64,000 nucleotides of DNA from Anaerolineales bacterium UBA6055 (GTDB lineage: Bacteria; Chloroflexota; Anaerolineae; Aggregatilineales; Phototrophicaceae), in the NCBI GenBank assembly GCA_002428985.1, contig DIYL01000054.1, positions 323,104-387,103 on the forward strand, given 5' to 3'. Position 1 is the first letter of the stretch. Each line of letters opens with the position of its first letter. Made by a program: the position numbers and the translations under genes. This document shows, in pieces, positions 9,443-16,571 of this stretch. The notes beneath the pieces were generated by a model. That model ran no database searches. It was given only the letters and a program-made list of their open reading frames with translations, and had not been told where the DNA came from.

Positions 9443-11362
9443 ATGCTAGAAACAATTGCCCTCTTTGCTAGCTTTTTTGTTTTAGCAGTCGCATCGCGTG
9501 AAATTGGACACTTTCTTGGAAAATACAACCTCCCACATATCACAGGCTACCTCTTAACAGGAATGATTGTTGGTCCTTTTGTGCTTAATCTCATGCCAAA
9601 AGGAAGCACTGAGCAATTAATCATCATCGATCAACTCTCGCTTGCAGTTATCGCATTTATTGCAGGTAGCGAATTATTTTTAAAAGAACTCCGCTCGCGT
9701 TTAGGTCCAATTCTAATGAATACCGGTGGTGTCGTCGTTGCAGGCATCCTCATTAACAGCGTTGCATTCTTTTTGCTAACCGAGATTATTCCATTTACAC
9801 AGGGATTATCTGTAGCAGGTCGTATAGCAGCAGCGGTACTTGGTAGTACAATTCTTCTAGCATTATCTCCTGCTTCAACAATTGCGGTACTTCAAGAAGT
9901 TCGTGCACGTGGTCCATTCAGCAAGACGGTATTAAGCATGACAGTTGTTATGGATGTTGTCGTCATTATTTTATTTGCTATTGTTGCGGCTTTAGCAGCT
10001 ACCCTTCTTGCACCCGATGCGACACTTGATCTGACATTTGCTTTACAACTCGTAATTGACCTCACAGTAGCTGTTGTTGGCGGGGTTGCACTTGGACAAG
10101 TCATTGCTTGGGTAATTGGTACTCATCTGCCTAAATTTATCAAAATCGCAGTCATGCTTATGTTGGGTACAAGTGTATTTGTTGCGTCGGCACAGGTGAC
10201 AGCATTTACAAAATCACTTGGCTTTGAAATTCACTTGGAAGCATTACTCTTCTGTATGATTGCAGGTTTCTATATTACCAATTTCACACCGCGTCGGTCC
10301 GAGTTTGAACATCTTCTCCAAGATATCAGCCCTTTTATTTATGTAGCCTTCTTCACATTAACGGGTGTCGGTCTTAAACTGGATATTCTATTTGCGACCA
10401 TTGGCATCGCACTAGTTCTATTCACGGTTCGAATTTTGAGTATTGCAGTTGGTTCTTATGCGGGTGGTTATATCGCAGGCGAAGAACCACAGATTCGTCG
10501 TTATGCATGGATGGGTCTTATTACTCAGGCGGGAATCGCTCTAGGGCTTGCTCGTGAAGTAGCTGCTGAATTTCCAATCCTCGGTGATTCATTCGCAACG
10601 ATGATCGTCTCAGTTGTCGTGTTGAATGAAATGTTTGGACCACTATTCCTCAAACATGTTTTGCGTCGTGTAGGTGAAAGTCACGAGCCAAACAAAGCAG
10701 AGCCAGATATGGATCGGGATGCGGTTATTTTTGGAGTTGAAGGTCAATCTGTCACGTTATCGCGTCAATTACACTCAGAGGGATGGGCTGTGACCATGGT
10801 TGATATTAAAGAATTCCAGACAGACAAAGATAAAGATGAATCAATATCTTATTACATAGCTGATCCTGAAAAGATTGATTCGTTTAAGGAACACCTTAAT
10901 GCTCAAACAGATGCAATCATTGCAATGCTCGATAATGATGACTTGAATTTTGAAGTATGTCAGATTGCATATGAAGAATATGGTATTGGTCGTATTGTTG
11001 TTCGACTGAATGACATAGTGAATGCACCTCGATTCGAGCAGTTCAAAGCAATTGTTGTTGACCCAACATCAGCATTAGTTAATTTGATGGATCAAGCAGT
11101 ACGCGCACCACAAACAACTGCATTGATGATGCATCAAGACCCAGACTACGACATCATTCAGATTACAGTTACAGACGATGAGCTAGATGGATTATTCTTA
11201 CGGGATCTTCGTTTACCATCAGATGTATTGGTACTAGAAATTAATCGCGGTGATTCAAATATTGTGCCACACGGTAATACTATGTTACGACGTCGCGATG
11301 AAATGACACTAATCGGACGGCCAACAAGTCTACAACAAGTTACACTCAAGCTTGGTTACTAA
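9443..11362 (+). CDS. CPA2 monovalent cation:proton antiporter with RCK (TrkA) regulatory domain
   Basis: A 639-residue membrane protein expected to exchange K+ or Na+ for H+. Residues 1 to about 395 form about 12 hydrophobic segments of the Na_H_Exchanger fold, starting with the family pattern REIGHFLGKYNLPHITGYLL. Residues about 415-530 resemble an RCK_N/TrkA-N Rossmann domain (DAVIFGVEGQSVTLSRQL), although the nucleotide loop is not a clean GxGxxG. Residues about 565-636 match RCK_C (ELDGLFLRDLRLPSD and RRRDEMTLIG). It resembles KefB/C and RosB-like proteins. It appears monocistronic, with its own terminator behind it. Confidence 0.9.
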   Translation: MLETIALFASFFVLAVASREIGHFLGKYNLPHITGYLLTGMIVGPFVLNLMPKGSTEQLIIIDQLSLAVIAFIAGSELFLKELRSRLGPILMNTGGVVVAGILINSVAFFLLTEIIPFTQGLSVAGRIAAAVLGSTILLALSPASTIAVLQEVRARGPFSKTVLSMTVVMDVVVIILFAIVAALAATLLAPDATLDLTFALQLVIDLTVAVVGGVALGQVIAWVIGTHLPKFIKIAVMLMLGTSVFVASAQVTAFTKSLGFEIHLEALLFCMIAGFYITNFTPRRSEFEHLLQDISPFIYVAFFTLTGVGLKLDILFATIGIALVLFTVRILSIAVGSYAGGYIAGEEPQIRRYAWMGLITQAGIALGLAREVAAEFPILGDSFATMIVSVVVLNEMFGPLFLKHVLRRVGESHEPNKAEPDMDRDAVIFGVEGQSVTLSRQLHSEGWAVTMVDIKEFQTDKDKDESISYYIADPEKIDSFKEHLNAQTDAIIAMLDNDDLNFEVCQIAYEEYGIGRIVVRLNDIVNAPRFEQFKAIVVDPTSALVNLMDQAVRAPQTTALMMHQDPDYDIIQITVTDDELDGLFLRDLRLPSDVLVLEINRGDSNIVPHGNTMLRRRDEMTLIGRPTSLQQVTLKLGY

Positions 11363-11380
11363 CTGACAAATTGGAAAATG

Positions 11381-11408
11381 AAGCCTCCTCGTAGAAGAGG
11401 CTTTATAT
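11381..11408 (+). terminator. Probable terminator after the antiporter gene
   Basis: AAGCCTC (11381-11387) pairs with GAGGCTT (11397-11403), with two more pairs inside a small mismatch. It is followed by TATATAT rather than a pure T-tract, so it is moderately convincing. Confidence 0.65.
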
Positions 11409-11532
11409 ATTCAAGCTATTACTAACGATAAGTTAAAGTTTGATTATGATTGTATTTAGGCACTTCTTTAACCCTGTCAATACGGTTACAATAGGTTGTT
11501 GCTCATAAAATCATAGCCTATAGAGGTGCAAA

Positions 11533-13380
11533 TTGCCCAACACGCGTAATAATCTTCGTAATATTGCTATTATCGCTCACGTCGATCATGGGAAAACAAC
11601 TCTCGTTGATGGAATGCTCAAACAGTCAAACGTCTTTCGTGAAGGTGCGGATACTGGTGAACGTATCTTAGATTCAAATGCACTGGAAAAAGAACGTGGC
11701 ATCACAATTCTTGCTAAAAACACAGCAATTACTTGGGATGATGTCAAAATAAATATCGTTGATACTCCTGGACACGCCGATTTTGGTGGTGAAGTTGAAC
11801 GGGTTTTGAATATGGTTGATGGTGCACTTCTGCTGATTGATGCAGTCGAAGGACCAATGCCTCAGACCCGATTTGTATTACGTAAAGCTCTAGAGCTAGG
11901 TTTACGTATTATTGTCGTAATCAATAAAGTTGATCGTCCGCATGCTCGTCTAGATGAAGCACTTGATGAGACATTTGACCTTTTTGTTGAATTAGGTGCA
12001 TCTGATGAACAAGCAGATTTTCCCATCATATATGCAATTGGATTAACAGGTGTTGCAGGTCATTCCCCTGATGATATGGCTGATGATCTTGCCCCACTAT
12101 TTGAAACAATCGTTGAAGAAATTCCTGCACCAGTTGTAGAAGTTGATGAACCACCAAAACTACTTGTCACGACACTAGAATACGACACATATAAGGGGCA
12201 AATTGGTGTTGGTCGACTGCTCTCTGGTAAGTTAACTAAGGGTATGCCTGTCGTACGTATCACACCTGAGGGTGATCGTATCAAAGGTAAATTAGACTAT
12301 CTTTTCACCTATCATAATCTAGATAAAGAAGAAGTAAACGAAGTTGAAGCTGGTGAAATTATCGCATTTGGCGGCTTTGATAACATTCATATCAGTGACA
12401 CAATTGCAGACCCAAGTGTTGAAGAAGGTCTTCCAGTCATTACTGTTGAAGAACCAACAGTACGTATGACATTTGGTGTCAACACTTCTCCATTTGCTGG
12501 ACGCGAAGGCAAAACTGGTCTTGGCACATCACGTCGTATAAGAGAACGTCTTCTTAATGAAACTCGTAGCAATGTCGCCTTGCGTGTTGAAGATGGAGAA
12601 TCAGCAGAACGTTTTATTGTCAGTGGTCGCGGTGAACTTCATCTTGGTATTTTGATTGAAACTATGCGACGCGAAGGGTATGAATTTGAGGTCAGTAAAC
12701 CTGAAGTCATCTATAAAACAGACCCGAACACAGGCAAAACACTAGAGCCAATTGAAGAAGTTCATATCGAAGTTGCAGATGATGTCTCAGGCACTGTTCT
12801 AGAAATGATGGGCGAACGCAAAGCCGAAATGACCAATATGAAGAGTGAAAATGGTACGACCTTTCTCACATATATTGTACCAACTCGCTTTCTGATTGGT
12901 TTTCAGTCACATTTTATGCGTGCCACAAGTGGCATGGGACAATTTAACACCTTGTTTCATAATTATTCCCCACTGATTAAATCAGAGCCACCACAACGTC
13001 AGTTTGGTAGCTTAGTTGCGATGGAACAAGGCACCGCAATGGCATATGCTCTAACCAATTTGCAAGCCCGTGGTACATTTTTCATTGAACCTAACATTGA
13101 AGTCTATCCTGGTATGGTTGTTGGTGAACATATTCGCATGGGCGATCTTGACATGAATGTCACAAAAGCCAAAAATTTGTCTGCTGTTCGTACCAAAAAT
13201 TATGCAGATGATGTGCGTTTAAAAGCACCTCGTCAAATGAGCCTAGATGACTTTATCGAATTTCTTGCGTCTGATGAGTTGCTCGAAGTTACTCCAGAAA
13301 GTTTGCGTATTCGTAAACGAATTTTGAACCCTGAGCAACGTATCAAGGAACGCAAACGTCGCGAAAAGATGTTACAGTAA
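11533..13380 (+). CDS. typA: Translational GTPase TypA/BipA
   Basis: A 615-residue ribosome-binding GTPase of the EF-G family, involved in ribosome assembly and stress or cold adaptation. G1 is AHVDHGKTTL (residues 14-23), switch I is ERGITILAKNTAI, G3 is DTPGHADFGGEV and G4 is NKVDRP. The C-terminal TypA-specific region includes GYEFEVSKPEVIYK and the loop FNTLFHNYSP. The length matches the family (about 605-615). The start is TTG with an AGAGGTG site 5-11 bases upstream; the next in-frame ATG would remove the G1 motif, so TTG is well supported. It is monocistronic, with a strong terminator. Confidence 0.97.
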   Translation: MPNTRNNLRNIAIIAHVDHGKTTLVDGMLKQSNVFREGADTGERILDSNALEKERGITILAKNTAITWDDVKINIVDTPGHADFGGEVERVLNMVDGALLLIDAVEGPMPQTRFVLRKALELGLRIIVVINKVDRPHARLDEALDETFDLFVELGASDEQADFPIIYAIGLTGVAGHSPDDMADDLAPLFETIVEEIPAPVVEVDEPPKLLVTTLEYDTYKGQIGVGRLLSGKLTKGMPVVRITPEGDRIKGKLDYLFTYHNLDKEEVNEVEAGEIIAFGGFDNIHISDTIADPSVEEGLPVITVEEPTVRMTFGVNTSPFAGREGKTGLGTSRRIRERLLNETRSNVALRVEDGESAERFIVSGRGELHLGILIETMRREGYEFEVSKPEVIYKTDPNTGKTLEPIEEVHIEVADDVSGTVLEMMGERKAEMTNMKSENGTTFLTYIVPTRFLIGFQSHFMRATSGMGQFNTLFHNYSPLIKSEPPQRQFGSLVAMEQGTAMAYALTNLQARGTFFIEPNIEVYPGMVVGEHIRMGDLDMNVTKAKNLSAVRTKNYADDVRLKAPRQMSLDDFIEFLASDELLEVTPESLRIRKRILNPEQRIKERKRREKMLQ

Positions 13381-13414
13381 CATCATTTTGCAACTTCATT
13401 AGCATCAAGAATAT

Positions 13415-13468
13415 ATCCTGATAAGTGTTTTACACAGATGACTGTGCAACTTATCAGGATTTTTATTT
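13415..13468 (+). terminator. Strong rho-independent terminator after typA
   Basis: ATCCTGATAAGT (13415-13426) pairs perfectly with ACTTATCAGGAT (13449-13460) and is followed by a TTTTTATTTT run. A second small hairpin (CACAG/CTGTG, 13433-13446) sits in the loop. Confidence 0.93.
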
Positions 13469-13505
13469 TGACCATTTTTACAAGTTTTTATTACTCATGA
13501 TAATT

Positions 13506-13543
13506 GTTATCCCAAGCGATACAAAATTTTGATTTGGGATAAC
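13506..13543. promoter_or_regulatory. 10-bp inverted repeat upstream of the partition operon
   Basis: GTTATCCCAA at 13506-13515 is repeated inverted as TTGGGATAAC at 13534-13543, with 18 bases between. It lies after the typA terminator, so it is not part of that structure. It may be a protein-binding site for the partition or replication module; function is inferred from position only. Confidence 0.4.
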
Positions 13544-13595
13544 CCAACCTCCCCTACTCACAGTTGCATCTCCCTTGAAAATAAGATATACTATC

Positions 13596-13611
13596 ACAGT
13601 ATCTATACTGT
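13596..13611. promoter_or_regulatory. Palindromic operator candidate before the winged-helix gene
   Basis: ACAGTAT-CT-ATACTGT (13596-13611) is a perfect 7+2+7 palindrome containing a TATACT -10-like hexamer at 13604-13609. An overlapping half-site ATACT lies just before it (13588-13592), so three ATACT/AGTAT half-sites are stacked. It is 24 bp before the start of the winged-helix gene. This layout suits autoregulation of the partition operon by its first product. Confidence 0.5.
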
Positions 13612-13635
13612 CAAAATTTTGGAGAATATTATATT

Positions 13636-13881
13636 ATGCCTCAAGATCACCGTCCCCGTACAGAAACTCGCCGCCTAATGATTGAGATTGTCGCTGAAAG
13701 TGAAAATCCGCTCACCCGTACACAAATTGTCAGCGGCTTAAATCGGAAGAAAACACCACACCTCATCAACATGATGGATGCCCTCGTTGATGAAGGGATT
13801 TTTAGTCGTGATGTTGTGACATTTCATAATGGTGTCAGCGGATATGTTTACTCACTTGCCAAAGAATACGTCCACGAATAG
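13636..13881 (+). CDS. Small winged-helix-like DNA-binding protein
   Basis: An 81-residue protein whose sequence fits a winged helix-turn-helix: helices around residues 12-22 and 27-35 (LTRTQIVSGLNRKK), a recognition helix around 37-50 (TPHLINMMDALVDEG), then a hairpin wing (IFSRDVVTFHNGVSGYVYSLA). GGAG lies 11 bases before the ATG. It is the first gene of an operon with ParA (11-bp gap) and ParB. Here ParA lacks an N-terminal DNA-binding domain, so this separate protein may be the repressor of the operon, acting at the palindrome upstream. The role is inferred. Confidence 0.75.
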   Translation: MPQDHRPRTETRRLMIEIVAESENPLTRTQIVSGLNRKKTPHLINMMDALVDEGIFSRDVVTFHNGVSGYVYSLAKEYVHE

Positions 13882-13892
13882 AGAGTCTAATC

Positions 13893-14690
13893 ATGAAAAT
13901 TATCACACTACTAAATGAAAAAGGTGGGGTAGGTAAGACTACTGTTGCAACCCATATTGCAGCTGGTTTAGCCATTCGAGGTAATCGTGTCATTTTAGTT
14001 GATGCCGATCCACAAGGTCACGCAACCATTGCATTTGGTTTATCAAAAGAACCAGGATTCTACGACTTAATAGTCCGTAATGCTCCATTTCAAGATGTTC
14101 TACGTCCAGTACCTCCAGAAAAATTTAATGTTCCTGACGAAGCCAAAGATACAAAAGGTCAATTATTACTTGTACCATCTAATATAGAAACGCGTAGTAT
14201 TGCTGGAAATATTTCTGACGCATTTACAGTCCTCAAACGATTTACACAACTTCGCAATGCAATTGATTACATCATTTTTGATACATCACCAACGCCTTCT
14301 CTTTTACATTCGTCAATTTACATGGCAACAGATGGGATTATCTATCCAACAAAATGCGAAGCATGGAGTTTTGATGGATTACGAGAGAGCTTTAATCACA
14401 AAGATCAATTTAGTCCAATTCGTCAGCAATATAATCTAAGTGATATTCGTGTATTGGGTATTGTACCTACAATGTTTCGCAAAAAGACATTAGAGCATCA
14501 GGATAATTTACGTCGACTTCGTGAAACCTTTGGCGATCTTGTTTGGAAGCCACTACCTGTTCGTACAATTTGGGCAGAGGTTGCGAGTGCACGTCGCACA
14601 GTCTTTTCCTTAGCACCAGGTACAGCAACAGAAGCTGATGCTTGGGGTCTTGTTGATCAATTGGAGGCGCAGATTTATGAGCACGAGTAA
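13893..14690 (+). CDS. parA: ParA-family partition ATPase
   Basis: A 265-residue ATPase of the ParA/Soj/MinD class that segregates DNA by cycling on the nucleoid with a ParB partner. The deviant Walker A is KGGVGKTT (residues 10-17), followed by DADPQGHATIAFG and the Walker B region YIIFDTSPTPS near residue 130. It has no N-terminal helix-turn-helix, which places it with chromosomal or small type Ib-like ParAs. It follows the winged-helix gene and overlaps parB by 14 bp. The wider context (iterated palindromes and a Prim-Pol gene) favours a plasmid- or chromid-type system over the standard chromosomal one beside gidB. Confidence 0.93.
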   Translation: MKIITLLNEKGGVGKTTVATHIAAGLAIRGNRVILVDADPQGHATIAFGLSKEPGFYDLIVRNAPFQDVLRPVPPEKFNVPDEAKDTKGQLLLVPSNIETRSIAGNISDAFTVLKRFTQLRNAIDYIIFDTSPTPSLLHSSIYMATDGIIYPTKCEAWSFDGLRESFNHKDQFSPIRQQYNLSDIRVLGIVPTMFRKKTLEHQDNLRRLRETFGDLVWKPLPVRTIWAEVASARRTVFSLAPGTATEADAWGLVDQLEAQIYEHE

Positions 14691-15900
14691 ACGGCGCAAA
14701 AAAATTAGAGAAGAAGAAAACCTGCTATTCTCAAATCCTAATACACCTAACACGCTTGACCCTAAAACGGCAGATGCTATTGGATTTGGTTTAGGCGAAT
14801 TAGCATTAGATATTGCTGCAGCAGATAGTGAGTTTCAAGCAATTGAAGCTATTAGTATTCAGAATATTGTCCCTAACATACTTCAACCACGTTATGCTGT
14901 ACCACACACCTTAACCAATAGGTTTCAAGTTGAAGCTAAAAATATGGTAGATATTTTTAAGCATTGGATAGAAGAAATTCAAATTGAGATGAGCTTATCT
15001 GGCCGTCATGATGAATTTGATCTTGAGGCACATTTATTAGGCAAAGATACAGATCGAAGTAAAGATGCCTATGAAGTTGAAGATAAAGCTATTCCAGCAA
15101 TCACAAATAATTCAGGTGCAAGTTTTGAAAAATCGTTCATGAAAATTGTTGATCTGGCGGCTAGCATCCGCCGTGATGGTCTATCGAACCCAGTTAGTCT
15201 TGTTCGTCATGATAATCTCTATGAGATTGAAACTGGTGAGCGTCGATGGATAGCTTATCATTTGCTTTATTGGCAATTTGGTGAAGATGATTTACTACCA
15301 AGTCAACAGAAACGAAATTGGTCGCGTATTCCTGCACGAGTTGTTCGCGAAATTGATGTGTGGCGTCAAGCATCAGAAAATAATGCCCGTGATAATCTCA
15401 ATGCAATCAGTCGTGCACGTCAGCTTGCTCTTTTGTTGATGGATCTGCATGGATGGGATAAGTTCATTCCATTCAACGAATTTGAAAATGAGCAGGACTT
15501 TTATGCTCAGGTTGCAGATGGAGAACAATGGCGTATTCCGAGAGGACAAGGCGAACGCTTATTGAATGCAATGGGATTCTCTAATGCCAGTCAGTTGCGT
15601 CAATATCGTCGTCTCTTGCGCTTATCATCAGATGATTGGCAACAGGGAGACGATGAGGATATTTCTGAAGGTGAATTGAGAAAACGGTTGAAATCACATC
15701 AAAATCTAGCTAACAGATCACTATCAACAAATGAATCTGATCCAGTCAAAAAATTAGCAAAAGATGCAAGTAATTGGCGCACTAAACTCCGTCAAGAGAT
15801 GTCAACAACTGATCAAAAAACACGTGTAGAGCTCCGTAACCTTATTACTGAGGAAATTACAGAACTTCAAAATATGATAGATGAGCTAGATAATGTCTAG
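14677..15900 (+). CDS. parB: ParB-like DNA-binding partition protein with long N-terminal extension
   Basis: A 407-residue ParB/Spo0J-like protein. The ATG at 14677 lies inside the end of parA (14-bp overlap) and has GGAGG at 14663-14667, so I prefer it to an in-frame start 39 bp upstream. ParB box II is clear: ETGERRWIAYHLLY near residues 185-198. The SENNARDNLNAISRARQLALL helix follows near residue 230 and a helix-turn-helix region around 290-320. Before the ParB core there are about 150 extra residues of unknown function, and the C-terminus is acidic and helical, suited to dimerisation. It should bind a centromere; the four near-palindromes just downstream are the obvious candidates. Confidence 0.88.
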   Translation: MSTSKRRKKIREEENLLFSNPNTPNTLDPKTADAIGFGLGELALDIAAADSEFQAIEAISIQNIVPNILQPRYAVPHTLTNRFQVEAKNMVDIFKHWIEEIQIEMSLSGRHDEFDLEAHLLGKDTDRSKDAYEVEDKAIPAITNNSGASFEKSFMKIVDLAASIRRDGLSNPVSLVRHDNLYEIETGERRWIAYHLLYWQFGEDDLLPSQQKRNWSRIPARVVREIDVWRQASENNARDNLNAISRARQLALLLMDLHGWDKFIPFNEFENEQDFYAQVADGEQWRIPRGQGERLLNAMGFSNASQLRQYRRLLRLSSDDWQQGDDEDISEGELRKRLKSHQNLANRSLSTNESDPVKKLAKDASNWRTKLRQEMSTTDQKTRVELRNLITEEITELQNMIDELDNV

Positions 15901-15935
15901 TGTGAGTCACATAATCATAGTTAATACAATCAGAA

Positions 15936-15960
15936 GGCACATTAATAATGTGTCTTTTTT
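15936..15960 (+). terminator. Rho-independent terminator of the parAB operon
   Basis: GGCACATT (15936-15943) pairs with AATGTGTC (15947-15954), with one G-T wobble, and is followed by six T residues. It lies 36 bp after the parB stop. Confidence 0.88.
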
Positions 15961-15974
15961 GTTGTTTATTTGAA

Positions 15975-16000
15975 TATACCGTTACAGGTGTAACGGTATA
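15975..16000. repeat. 26-bp near-palindrome, copy 1
   Basis: Arms TATACCGTTACA and TGTAACGGTATA around a central GG; the arms are perfect inverted complements. This is a consensus copy, identical to copy 4. Confidence 0.9.
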
Positions 16001-16152
16001 AGCCGATTATCTATTTGATTAATAAGCAGACATAATCTTCAGAAACACTTGACAAAAATTTTTATATTACATTTTTATTAACAAAGTTAAATATCACACT
16101 ACAATCAAAATTATAGCAAATCTATCTTGAGTAAAATCAGACAGATGTTTGC

Positions 16153-16178
16153 TATACCGTTACAGGTGTAACGCTATA
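16153..16178. repeat. 26-bp near-palindrome, copy 2
   Basis: Left arm TATACCGTTACA, centre GG, right arm TGTAACGCTATA. It differs from the consensus by one base in the right arm (CGG to CGC). Confidence 0.9.
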
Positions 16179-16256
16179 ATCTATTATTTTGAAATGAGGT
16201 CAAATATTTTTCAAACCATGCAAAGATTTTGAAACTCACTTGATCTTTTTATATAC

Positions 16257-16282
16257 CATACCGTTACAGGTGTAACGCTATA
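16257..16282. repeat. 26-bp near-palindrome, copy 3
   Basis: Left arm CATACCGTTACA, centre GG, right arm TGTAACGCTATA. It shares the CGC variant with copy 2 and has a changed first base. Confidence 0.9.
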
Positions 16283-16438
16283 GGATCATGTATAGATTAT
16301 CTAAAACTACTTGTCTATCAAAAGTTCAGTCTCAATATAAATATAGTTTACCTACAAAACTATAAAATCTATTTTCAAAAACGTAATTCTTTGAGCAAAA
16401 TAAAAAATTGATAAAGTAAATTAGATAACTCACCACTT

Positions 16439-16464
16439 TATACCGTTACAGGTGTAACGGTATA
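16439..16464. repeat. 26-bp near-palindrome, copy 4
   Basis: Arms TATACCGTTACA and TGTAACGGTATA around GG, identical to copy 1. It lies 108 bp from the end of the Prim-Pol gene. Confidence 0.9.
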
Positions 16465-16571
16465 ACATCAAATAACCTAATTTTTTCACATAAATCGGAT
16501 TACGGTCTAGTTATTCTAAACATCGCTTCAAATCAAAATTATGCATCAAATTTTGTATTTTTGAGGGAAAC

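Larger units (their letters stand above)
15961..16571. other. AT-rich gene-free spacer with four near-palindromes: putative centromere or replication origin
   Basis: About 610 bp with no credible gene lie between the parB terminator and the convergent end of the Prim-Pol gene. It is very AT-rich (for example TTTTTATATTACATTTTTATTAACAAAG) and carries four copies of one 26-bp near-palindrome, spaced 178, 104 and 182 bp apart (start to start). Iterated binding sites in an AT-rich spacer between a partition operon and a replication gene are typical of a plasmid centromere or iteron origin. I do not see a canonical chromosomal parS (TGTTTCACGTGAAACA). Confidence 0.6.

Noticed and set aside
14638..14676. 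Longer ParB start at 14638
   Set aside because: It would extend the overlap with parA to 53 bp and ignores the GGAGG site that fits ATG 14677.
15961..16571. CRISPR array
   Set aside because: Only four copies of a palindromic unit, with unequal spacing of 78-156 bp between copies and no Cas genes; it fits a centromere or iteron array instead.
15961..16571. Canonical chromosomal parS site near parAB
   Set aside because: No TGTTTCACGTGAAACA or one-mismatch variant seen here; the four near-palindromes are unrelated in sequence.
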